From an uncultured Clostridia bacterium (GTDB taxonomy: Bacteria; Bacillota; Clostridia; Peptostreptococcales; Anaerovoracaceae), in the NCBI GenBank assembly GCA_937889655.1, contig CALBZG010000122.1:1-10192 (forward strand): a DNA stretch of 10,192 nucleotides, in the 5' to 3' direction. The stretch's first letter is position 1; every line of letters starts with the position of its first letter. Under the pieces are notes generated by a model, which was not told the DNA's origin, ran no database searches, and saw only the letters and a program-made list of their open reading frames with translations. Both the position numbers and the translations under genes were made by a program. This document shows positions 1 through 6,143 of this stretch, in pieces.

Positions 1-1057
1 GGTCATAAGCGATCTTGAGCACCGGGATCTTCGCGTCCTTCAGCGCCTGCACCAGGGAAGGGTATTCCATCTCCTCCGGGTCGCAGAAGGTCATCATCAG
101 GACGACTGCGCCCTGGGCGCCTGAGTTCTTCACCAGTTCCACGATATGCGCAGGTCTTGTGTCCAGTTCTGGGTCATACAGGATCGTATCCTGGTCCTGG
201 TCGGCAAATTGCATGGCCAGCGCACGGACCGGGTCCCCCTCTAAGGAGGCGTCTTTTCGGAAGCTTCTGGATTCCTGGGCCACGTCATCCGCTGCAATGG
301 CGATCCGGTTTTCATCGAAGATCCTCAGCAGCGCCGGATTGTCGCACAGGATCCCGGAAGTGACCACCTTCGTCCCCTTCCACTCGGCAGCAGGCGCTTC
401 GGCCAACAGCCCGTTCAGTTCCTTCAGCATGGCCGTATGCTCCGGCTTCTCCATGAAATAGGCGCTTTTCAATACCGCGCTTCTTGCTACCGCGGAAACC
501 AGTTCCGGATGCTCCCCGGCCAATCGGACGAATTCCCGCTTCGCCTGGCGGTTCTCGTTGTAGACCTTGATGGCTTTCCGCAGGTCTTCTTCCGTCGCCT
601 TTCGCCCTGCGATGCCCTCCAATTCGTTCAGGACCTTGGTGTACAGCTTCGTGGTATATTCGATGCCGTATTCCGGCTTGCGGTTCTGCGGGTGGGCCAT
701 GAAGATCATCGGGATATTCTTTATCCCCACCCGGAAGTTCTGGGATGCCGGCCTCAGCGTATCGCACAGGGTGGTGTGGATCACGCCGGACAGCTTGTCC
801 AGTGTCCCGTTCAAGGCCATTTCCATATTCATCTGCACCAGGGAACAGTAGAAGGCCGCAAAATACTCCTTTGCCTTGCTCGGGCTGCCCGGTTTGCCCC
901 AAAGGCCCATGGGTACCATCCCCGTGGCATATACCAGTTCCTCCGGCACATAGTACGGATAGCAGCCGATGACTTTCTTTCCTTCCGAAACGAACCGGTC
1001 CAGCTGTTTCTTCGGGCTGTCCGCGATCTCTGCAAATTTTGCCAGCAGGCTTTCCAT
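1..1057 (-). CDS. hgdB: (R)-2-hydroxyglutaryl-CoA dehydratase, beta subunit (3' end outside window)
   Basis: This is the smaller subunit of the oxygen-sensitive iron-sulfur dehydratase that converts (R)-2-hydroxyglutaryl-CoA to glutaconyl-CoA in the cytoplasm. The frame is open for 352 codons from ATG 1057-1055 to the window edge. From memory the Acidaminococcus HgdB has 379 residues, so roughly 25 C-terminal residues are missing. Family hallmarks are YYVPEELVYATGMVPMG near residues 35-51, LCDTLRP near 97-103 and FCDPEEMEYP near 324-333. Cys71, Cys98 and Cys325 sit at conserved positions and are the likely [4Fe-4S] ligands, by analogy with HadC. The start lies one base after the hgdA stop (TAA-A-ATG), with no strong Shine-Dalgarno sequence, which suggests translational coupling to hgdA. 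The match to HgdB runs through the whole visible length. Related 2-hydroxyacyl-CoA dehydratases (HadC, FldC, LcdB) are the alternatives, but the resemblance to HgdB is much closer. Confidence 0.93.
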   Translation of the reverse strand, partial: MESLLAKFAEIADSPKKQLDRFVSEGKKVIGCYPYYVPEELVYATGMVPMGLWGKPGSPSKAKEYFAAFYCSLVQMNMEMALNGTLDKLSGVIHTTLCDTLRPASQNFRVGIKNIPMIFMAHPQNRKPEYGIEYTTKLYTKVLNELEGIAGRKATEEDLRKAIKVYNENRQAKREFVRLAGEHPELVSAVARSAVLKSAYFMEKPEHTAMLKELNGLLAEAPAAEWKGTKVVTSGILCDNPALLRIFDENRIAIAADDVAQESRSFRKDASLEGDPVRALAMQFADQDQDTILYDPELDTRPAHIVELVKNSGAQGAVVLMMTFCDPEEMEYPSLVQALKDAKIPVLKIAYD

Positions 1058-1058
1058 T

Positions 1059-2306
1059 TTACTCACTTTTCTGCCCTCCCATCTTCTTTGATTCCATGAT
1101 CTCATATAGTCCCTCGACACGGGTGATATACTGCGCGTTGGAGAAGTTCCGCGGGTCCGCCTGGTCGCCGTCGAAGCCCACCACACCCACGCCCAGGTCT
1201 TTTCTGAACCGTCTCTCCATCTCCGGCATATAGCCGCTCCAAGGCTTGCAGCTGCGGTTGTAGTGCACCAGCACGCCGTCTACCTTGTTTTCCCGGCAGA
1301 TGCCTTCCCGCCACTCCACGCCGGTCTCCAGACAGACGGAGTTCGGGGCCTTGCAGTAGGCTCGCATCATTTCATCCATATTGTTGTAGACGAATCCGAA
1401 GGCAGGCGCATACACCACCGCCGTGGTATTGATCCCTTTTTCCTTCAGCGGTCTGAACAGGTTCTGCAGCTCCGGCCAGCAAGGGATGCCTTCGAACATG
1501 ATCCGGTGGTTTTCCGGATAGCGCCAGGTGGAGGTGCCGTCCTTCACGGACTGTTCATACTCCTCCGCCAGGGCTTCGAATGCTTCCGCCGACTCCTTGC
1601 GGCAGCGGGCCGTCACCACATCCGCCATATGGTTGAACAGGTCGAATCCGCTGAGCGGCGAAGGCTCGTGCTGGCAGTAGGAGCAGGCCTTGAGCCACGC
1701 TCTGGCCGTCCTGTTCGCGTTTGCGCATACTTCCTCGAATTTCTTCTCGTCGAATTTTTTCCCGGAGATCTTCTCCAGCTGCTTGATGGCTTCATCGAAC
1801 TGGGCACGAATATATGCGACATTCTCCTCATTCACTTCCGGTGTATTGTTATACGGGATGTCGATCATGATCAACGGGATGTTGTGCATCCTTGCGATAT
1901 TCTCATACCATTTCGTCATGCAGTTGCAGATATTGTTGCAGCACAGCATGAAGTCCGGCTGCGGCATCGGTCTTTCATCCCCGCCGGCTCCGGCCGCATA
2001 GGCCAGCGATATCCTGGCATAGCCGCAGATATCATTGTCATAGCCCATGGATTCCGCGTATTCGCACATGCGCTGCCCTCCATGCTTGGCCGAGATGGCT
2101 GCCGCCTGGTTCTCGGGATAGCAGACCTTGAGACCCAGAGTCTCTGCTATTTCAGCAGGGAATTTCGACGAAGACCACCCGATGGGCTCCCCTCTCTTCT
2201 TGGCTTCCCATGCTTCCGCATACACTTTGTCCACTACGTCACGCAACATGTTCTTTGCCGGCACTTTTTCTGTCGGCATGTTTACGTCTTTCTCTGTTTC
2301 CGCCAT
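1059..2306 (-). CDS. hgdA: (R)-2-hydroxyglutaryl-CoA dehydratase, alpha subunit
   Basis: This is the large subunit of the 2-hydroxyglutaryl-CoA dehydratase. With HgdB it uses a ketyl-radical mechanism started by one electron from HgdC. The 415-residue product carries GWSSSKFP (43-50), YPENQAA (63-69), YDNDICGYAR (89-98), CCNNICNCMTKWYENIAR (122-139), FEGIPCWP (271-278), HYNRSCKPWSGYMPEM (348-363) and GFDGDQADPR (377-386). By analogy with HadB, the [4Fe-4S] ligands should be Cys94, Cys122 or Cys123, and Cys353. Stretches such as residues 300-320 and 348-367 match HgdA rather than HadB, FldB or LcdA. The Acidaminococcus protein is 477 residues as I recall it. The difference falls between the AYAAG and MPxPDF motifs (about residues 102-119), where a roughly 60-residue insert is absent here. 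The start ATG follows GAGGGA by about six bases. The gene begins 26 nt after hgdC and is followed one base later by hgdB. Confidence 0.94.
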   Translation of the reverse strand: MAETEKDVNMPTEKVPAKNMLRDVVDKVYAEAWEAKKRGEPIGWSSSKFPAEIAETLGLKVCYPENQAAAISAKHGGQRMCEYAESMGYDNDICGYARISLAYAAGAGGDERPMPQPDFMLCCNNICNCMTKWYENIARMHNIPLIMIDIPYNNTPEVNEENVAYIRAQFDEAIKQLEKISGKKFDEKKFEEVCANANRTARAWLKACSYCQHEPSPLSGFDLFNHMADVVTARCRKESAEAFEALAEEYEQSVKDGTSTWRYPENHRIMFEGIPCWPELQNLFRPLKEKGINTTAVVYAPAFGFVYNNMDEMMRAYCKAPNSVCLETGVEWREGICRENKVDGVLVHYNRSCKPWSGYMPEMERRFRKDLGVGVVGFDGDQADPRNFSNAQYITRVEGLYEIMESKKMGGQKSE

Positions 2307-2332
2307 TTTGTTCCCTCATTTCCTCTCTATCT

Positions 2333-3115
2333 TTACTTTGACTTTTGATAGGCAAATAAAGCTGCCCCTAATGCGCCGTTGTATTGCGCCAGTTCCGAAG
2401 TGTAGATTTTATGTCCGAGTTCTTCCTCCAACGCCTTCAGCACGCCACCGTTTCGGGCGACCCCTCCGGTCATGACAACATCATCCACCAGCCCGATCCT
2501 TCTGGCCAAGGCTCCGACTCTGCTGGCAATGGCGCGATGAATTCCTCTTATGATATCGCGTTTATCGGTATTCCTGGATAATTGCGATATGACCTCTGAC
2601 TCCGCGAACACCGTGCAGGTGGAACTGATGGTGACGTCTTTGGTGGATTGTTCAGCCAGACTCTCCAAGTCATCGATCTTGACTTCCAGTACTCTGGCCA
2701 TTACGTCCAGAAACCTTCCTGTCCCGGCTGCGCACTTGTCATTCATGACAAAGTTGACCAGCATGCCATCGTCGTCCAGTCGTAAAACCTTTGCATCCTG
2801 ACCGCCGATATCGATAATGGTCTTCACATTTGGAAACTGAAAATAGGCCCCTCTGGCATGACAGGAAAGCTCGCTCATTTGAGAATCCGCATCTTCCATG
2901 GAATGTCTTCCATATCCTGTCGACATGACATGGGCCATGTCTTTCATTTCCAGCTCCGCATCGCCCAAAACAGCCTGTATGGCTCTTTCCGGACCGCTGG
3001 TTCCGGCTCCAACATCGACCAATGATTTCGCTACGAGGGTCTCGCCGTTTTTCATGATGACGCATTTTGAAGCAGTAGAGCCTACATCGATACCCATTGT
3101 AAAAATATCGCTCAT
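2333..3115 (-). CDS. hgdC: 2-hydroxyglutaryl-CoA dehydratase activator (archerase), ATP-dependent
   Basis: This is the homodimeric ASKHA-fold activator. It hydrolyses ATP to push one low-potential electron from ferredoxin or flavodoxin into HgdAB. A single [4Fe-4S] cluster bridges the dimer, and the ligands are expected to be Cys128 in NDKCAAGTGRF and Cys167 in SSTCTVFAESE. ATP-binding elements are GIDVGSTASKC (8-18), DIGGQDAK (102-109) and MTGGVARN (215-222). The start is set at ATG 3115, giving 260 residues, the length I recall for Acidaminococcus HgdC. A GGAGAGG ribosome binding site lies six bases upstream. An in-frame ATG at 3133 would add six residues with no family match and is less likely. 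The gene lies 55 nt after the CoA-transferase stop and 26 nt before hgdA, which fits one operon. Homologous activators of other dehydratases are possible, but the neighbours make HgdC the best name. Confidence 0.95.
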   Translation of the reverse strand: MSDIFTMGIDVGSTASKCVIMKNGETLVAKSLVDVGAGTSGPERAIQAVLGDAELEMKDMAHVMSTGYGRHSMEDADSQMSELSCHARGAYFQFPNVKTIIDIGGQDAKVLRLDDDGMLVNFVMNDKCAAGTGRFLDVMARVLEVKIDDLESLAEQSTKDVTISSTCTVFAESEVISQLSRNTDKRDIIRGIHRAIASRVGALARRIGLVDDVVMTGGVARNGGVLKALEEELGHKIYTSELAQYNGALGAALFAYQKSK

Positions 3116-3118
3116 ATA

Positions 3119-3125
3119 CCTCTCC
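3119..3125 (-). promoter_or_regulatory. ribosome binding site that fixes the hgdC start
   Basis: The minus strand reads GGAGAGG here. The GGAG core ends six bases before ATG 3115, which is the spacing expected for a Shine-Dalgarno site. It favours that ATG over the in-frame ATG 18 bases further upstream. Confidence 0.7.
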
Positions 3126-3170
3126 GTTCTCATTACAAGTGCTCATTAATGGTAATTATTACTATTTTAA

Positions 3171-4487
3171 TTAAAAATTTTCATAGGCATATTTAAGAAG
3201 CTCTTCCCGGAAGTCAGGATGGGCGATGGCCGCCATTGCCTCGGCGCGCTCGCGCAGTGATTTGCCCGGAAGATTCGCAATCCCGTATTCCGTTGCCACA
3301 TATTGCACCATCGTGCGCGGCGCAGAGACTGTGCTGCCGCCGGCGATGAAAGGAACGATGTTGGATTTGATCGTGCCGTCTTTCTTCTTTTGCGTCGCGT
3401 TGAGGCAAATGAAACCCTTGCCGCCCTTGGAGCGATACGCACCTTCGAGGAAGTCCATCTGACCGCCTATGCCCGAGAGCTGTCGTGTCCCGGCGGATTC
3501 GCCGTTCTCCTGCCCCATCAGATCCAGCTCCACGCCGCCGTTGATGCTGATAACGTTGCTCATACGGCTGATTCGCTCCACGGAGTGGACATAATCCAGG
3601 TCTCCCGGATGGAACAAATTCGGCTCGGCGTCCAGCCAATCGTAGAGTTCCTGAGAACCCATCGCCAGGTTCCACGTCGAATAGCCGCGATCGATCTCCT
3701 TGCAGGCATTCGTCAGCTTGCCCGCGCGGTAGATCTCCATAAAAGCGTCGCTGATGGTGCCGGTGTGGCAGCCCAGATCTTTGCGGTCGGACGCCGCAAG
3801 CATCGTAGCCACCGTGAACGGCACGCTGCCTACCCCAAGGGACAGCACCGCGCCGTCAGGGATCAATTCGGCAACGAGCCTGGCTATTTGTATATCCGTT
3901 TCCGACGGCTCGCGGTAGCTGCGCACCGGCAGCGGCTCATGCTCGCCCTCAACGATGTAATCCGCTTCAGAAAGGTGCACACGATTGGAACCGTCCACGC
4001 CCTGAAGTCTTGGGTAGTGCTCGTTGATCTCAAAGATCACCGTGCGGGCGCTCTCGAAAATCGTGCGCCAGGCGTAATTGGAGATGCCCAGGCCGCAGTA
4101 TCCCTGCTCGTCAGGACGGGAGACCGGTACGAAAGCAACATCGCAGCGGATGTGTTTGTCGCGGTATAGATACGGCAGCGAGCGCAGGATAGCCGGCATG
4201 AATCTGACCAGGTCACGGCTCTGCAGCTTGCGCTCATAATCGCCGATATGCCAGCTGTAGTAGGTGAAGCTCTCCTGTTCGACATCCTGCTCCACGACTT
4301 CCATGCGCGGTCGGATCACAAGACCGCCTCGGATCTTGACATCGCGGAGTTCACCCTTTCGCCCTGCGAGGGCTTTATCCATCAATTCCGGGAAGCCGGC
4401 ACCGAAGCCGTAATCCACCCAGTCCCCCGATTGGACCGCTTTTGCGGCAACTTCGGGAGTCACATATTTCGATTGGTATTCGTTCAT
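3171..4487 (-). CDS. single-chain CoA-transferase, butyryl-CoA/4-hydroxybutyrate CoA-transferase (acetyl-CoA hydrolase) family, with Gly at the catalytic Glu position
   Basis: This 438-residue protein belongs to the family of butyryl-CoA:acetate and 4-hydroxybutyrate CoA-transferases, which move CoA between carboxylates through an enzyme glutamyl-CoA intermediate. Visible features are the N-terminal SGDWVDYGFG (20-29), VKIRGG (50-55), LGVGSVPFTV (217-226), SGIGGQMDF (338-346), TEYGIANLPG (399-408) and IAHPDFREELL (421-431). N-terminus and length match the family, which supports the ATG at 4487. By position it should supply the CoA ester for the HgdAB reaction, replacing glutaconate CoA-transferase (GctAB). 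The oddity is HTGTISDAF at 241-249. Characterised relatives have HSEM or HTEM there, with the catalytic Glu at the third position. Here that residue is Gly243 (codon GGC, 3761-3759). It may be a divergent transferase, a hydrolase, or a protein with another role. The ribosome binding site is weak. Family assignment is firm; substrate is inferred only from context. Confidence 0.85.
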   Translation of the reverse strand: MNEYQSKYVTPEVAAKAVQSGDWVDYGFGAGFPELMDKALAGRKGELRDVKIRGGLVIRPRMEVVEQDVEQESFTYYSWHIGDYERKLQSRDLVRFMPAILRSLPYLYRDKHIRCDVAFVPVSRPDEQGYCGLGISNYAWRTIFESARTVIFEINEHYPRLQGVDGSNRVHLSEADYIVEGEHEPLPVRSYREPSETDIQIARLVAELIPDGAVLSLGVGSVPFTVATMLAASDRKDLGCHTGTISDAFMEIYRAGKLTNACKEIDRGYSTWNLAMGSQELYDWLDAEPNLFHPGDLDYVHSVERISRMSNVISINGGVELDLMGQENGESAGTRQLSGIGGQMDFLEGAYRSKGGKGFICLNATQKKKDGTIKSNIVPFIAGGSTVSAPRTMVQYVATEYGIANLPGKSLRERAEAMAAIAHPDFREELLKYAYENF

Positions 4488-4537
4488 CTCTTTTCCATTC
4501 CTATTCTTCTTTGATAATATTTCTTGTGTAGAAGTTT

Positions 4538-4566
4538 TTTAAATTTCATATGTGTGCTGTTGTCAA
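4538..4566 (-). promoter_or_regulatory. candidate promoter for the CoA-transferase-hgdCAB operon
   Basis: The minus strand has a perfect TTGACA (4566-4561), a 17-base spacer and TTTAAA (4543-4538; four of six consensus bases). It lies about 50 bases before the CoA-transferase start. The -35 is excellent and the -10 mediocre. It is read by eye only and competes with the element at 4820-4848. Confidence 0.35.
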
Positions 4567-4654
4567 TATAGTTCAACAAGTGTTTAGCCATACTCTCATC
4601 TTGCATATGATCCGCTGCTCCCCTCTGCCCATTTCCGGCAATCGTATAAACGAC

Positions 4655-4682
4655 GACAAGCCGGGTTTGAACCCGGCTTGTC
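4655..4682. repeat. perfect 13-bp GC-rich palindrome in the leader region
   Basis: GACAAGCCGGGTT (4655-4667) is repeated exactly inverted at 4670-4682. In RNA the innermost bases would form the loop, leaving a very stable stem of at least 11 bp. No U-run follows on either strand, so it is not a standard intrinsic terminator. On the minus strand it would lie in the leader of the CoA-transferase-hgdCAB mRNA if transcription starts upstream of it, for example at the element at 4820-4848. Confidence 0.75.
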
Positions 4683-4819
4683 AAGAGGAAAAAGAGGAAA
4701 TTGATCAGCCCGGATCTCATCATCGGGGAGGATATGTTAAGCCGTATTGGAATGGTACACTTGAAGTTGCAAAAATAGATTCCTGATATTTAATGGGATT
4801 CAAAATACTGAAAAATGTT

Positions 4820-4848
4820 TTTATAGGTGCTTTATCATTGAGTGACAT
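4820..4848 (-). promoter_or_regulatory. candidate upstream promoter for the CoA-transferase-hgdCAB operon
   Basis: The minus strand has ATGTCA (4848-4843; four of six), a 17-base spacer and TATAAA (4825-4820; five of six). Transcription from here would give a leader of about 325 nt containing the 13-bp palindrome. The inverted repeat at 4852-4880 lies immediately upstream of the -35, a common place for an activator site. It is read by eye only. Confidence 0.35.
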
Positions 4849-4851
4849 TGC

Positions 4852-4880
4852 TATAAAGGTCAGGTCATCACACCTTTATA
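4852..4880. promoter_or_regulatory. 9-bp inverted repeat TATAAAGGT-N11-ACCTTTATA, possible operator
   Basis: The arms 4852-4860 and 4872-4880 are exact reverse complements with an 11-base spacer. The repeat starts 35 bases past the dehydrogenase stop and ends three bases before the candidate -35 at 4848. There is no U-run after it on the minus strand, so a terminator is less likely than a protein-binding site. Its spacer contains GGTCATCA, an octamer also found in a repeat upstream of dctP. Confidence 0.4.
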
Positions 4881-4915
4881 ATTAGAAAATCAAGTTTCCC
4901 AATAGGACCAACCCC

Positions 4916-6064
4916 CTACATGGTTTTGCGGTACAGCATTTCGATGTCCTTACTTGTAGTCTGGCGGGGATTCGTCAGGACATTAACACTCTTCATGGCA
5001 TCAATGACCATCGCAGGCAGTTTGTCTTCTGTGACTCCCAATTCACTTAACGTAGCGGGTATGCCCAGTTCCGTATTCATCTTACGCAGCGCGTCAACCA
5101 ACATATCCGGAGTAAAGGTATCGTCAGCCTTCTTGCCGTTTGTCACATAATCGTAAATCTTGCGATATCGGCCGTTATCAGCCAGAGTATTGAATTCTAC
5201 AATTGTAGGCATCAGGACAGCGTTTGCGACGCCGTGTGCGATACCGAAGAAACCACTGACAGGGTGGCTCATGGCATGGATATTGCCCAACTTTGCCCAT
5301 GCAAAGGCGATGCCGGCCAACGTAGACCCCAACATCATATTGCATGCAGCCTCTTCATTATCCCGTGAAGCTACAAACTGGCGGATATTGCCACCCAACA
5401 GTTCCATAGCCTTTTCTGCCATAGCATCTGTAAAAGGATTGCCCGCCTTAGACAAATAGGCTTCCAGTGCATGAATGAACGCATCAACTCCGCAGGCAGC
5501 CGCAATGCCGGCAGGTAGAGTCATGATCATCTCAGGATCCAGCAAAGCGTAATCTGGAATCAGATAATAACTCATGGCAGCCATCTTGAAGTTCGTAACA
5601 GGGTCGGTTATGACAGTGCCGGCAGTCACTTCGCTGCCGCTTCCAGCTGTAGTTGGGATCGCAATCATAGGAACGACAGGGCCGGGTACCTTACCAAGGC
5701 CGGCATAGTCTATGAGCTCGCCTCCATGAGTGGTCAGAAGGGCAACAGCCTTGGCAACGTCCATAGGACCTCCGCCACCCAGGGCAATGATGCTCTCAGC
5801 GCCGCTGGCATTAAACATCTCCAGAGCATCGTTGACGTTGTCAAGAGTCGGATTTGCCTGCAGGTCCAGGAATTCTGTAAATTCCAAGCCGGCATCCACG
5901 ATTATTTTTGCGACCTTATCCACCAATCCCACGCCCTTTAGACCATGATCGCTGACCAGGAAAACCCTTTTGCATCCAGCCTCTTCCAAAATCTCGGGCA
6001 GGCGGGAAAGAGAACCCTTGCCAAAAATAATGTTTTGCGGAATCTTAAAATTAAAATCTTTCAT
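4916..6064 (-). CDS. iron-containing (group III) alcohol dehydrogenase
   Basis: This is a cytoplasmic NAD(P)-dependent metal alcohol dehydrogenase of the FucO/PduQ/butanol dehydrogenase family. Its 382 residues are the normal length. The N-terminal dinucleotide domain has LGGGGPMDVAK (95-105) and PTTAGSGSEVT (137-147). The C-terminal metal domain has GVDAFIHALEAY (192-203) and NIHAMSHPVSGFFGIAHG (261-278). The four metal ligands fall at Asp194, His198, His263 and His277, nearly the FucO numbering. Two small departures are Gly99 where the family usually has GGGS, and Ala276 where PHG is usual. The start ATG follows AAGGAG by ten bases. It lies 79 nt after dctM, so it probably belongs to the transporter operon and oxidises or reduces the imported compound or its product. 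Substrate cannot be told: 4-hydroxybutyrate, lactaldehyde, diols and sulfoacetaldehyde/isethionate are all handled by relatives. Confidence 0.9.
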   Translation of the reverse strand: MKDFNFKIPQNIIFGKGSLSRLPEILEEAGCKRVFLVSDHGLKGVGLVDKVAKIIVDAGLEFTEFLDLQANPTLDNVNDALEMFNASGAESIIALGGGGPMDVAKAVALLTTHGGELIDYAGLGKVPGPVVPMIAIPTTAGSGSEVTAGTVITDPVTNFKMAAMSYYLIPDYALLDPEMIMTLPAGIAAACGVDAFIHALEAYLSKAGNPFTDAMAEKAMELLGGNIRQFVASRDNEEAACNMMLGSTLAGIAFAWAKLGNIHAMSHPVSGFFGIAHGVANAVLMPTIVEFNTLADNGRYRKIYDYVTNGKKADDTFTPDMLVDALRKMNTELGIPATLSELGVTEDKLPAMVIDAMKSVNVLTNPRQTTSKDIEMLYRKTM

Positions 6065-6103
6065 TGGAAATGTGCTCCTTTATTCATTAAATTGGGTACC
6101 TGA

Positions 6104-6135
6104 AGTCCTTCCTGCTTTAGCGAGACAGGAAGACT
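6104..6135. repeat. intercistronic hairpin between dctM and the dehydrogenase gene
   Basis: AGTCCTTCCTG (6104-6114) pairs with CAGGAAGACT (6126-6135), giving ten base pairs with one bulged C and an 11-base loop. No U-run follows on the minus strand, so it is better read as an mRNA processing or stability element than as a terminator. A leaky stop between the two genes remains possible. Confidence 0.55.
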
Positions 6136-6143
6136 ACACTAAA

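Noticed and set aside
312..902. Minus-strand open frame (196 codons) in another frame of hgdB
   Set aside because: The true hgdB frame runs uninterrupted from 1057 to the window edge with family motifs throughout; this frame is Gly/Arg-rich without motifs.
437..1099. Plus-strand open frame (220 codons) opposite hgdB
   Set aside because: It has low-complexity composition with no recognisable motif and lies fully over the well-matched hgdB frame and the hgdA/hgdB junction.
1263..2348. Long plus-strand open frame (361 codons) opposite hgdA
   Set aside because: It is a shadow of the GC-rich hgdA coding strand: His/Arg/Phe-rich, no domain, no ribosome binding site, and hgdA on the other strand is unmistakable.
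3152..3162. Palindrome GTAATTATTAC between the CoA-transferase and hgdC
   Set aside because: It is short and AT-only in character, within an AT-rich spacer; such palindromes are common by chance.
3303..4169. Plus-strand open frame (288 codons) opposite the CoA-transferase
   Set aside because: It is a compositional shadow with no start signals or motifs; the opposite strand encodes a complete family member.
4658..4681. Resemblance of CCGGGTTCAAACCCGG (minus strand) to a tRNA T-arm
   Set aside because: The loop is one base short of a T-loop and the neighbouring sequence has no D-arm, anticodon arm or acceptor stem.
4484..4723. A 79-codon minus-strand frame in the gap before the CoA-transferase
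   Set aside because: No ribosome binding site precedes its first ATG, it runs through the 13-bp palindrome, and the protein resembles nothing I know. Only its 3' part is kept as a low-interest observation.
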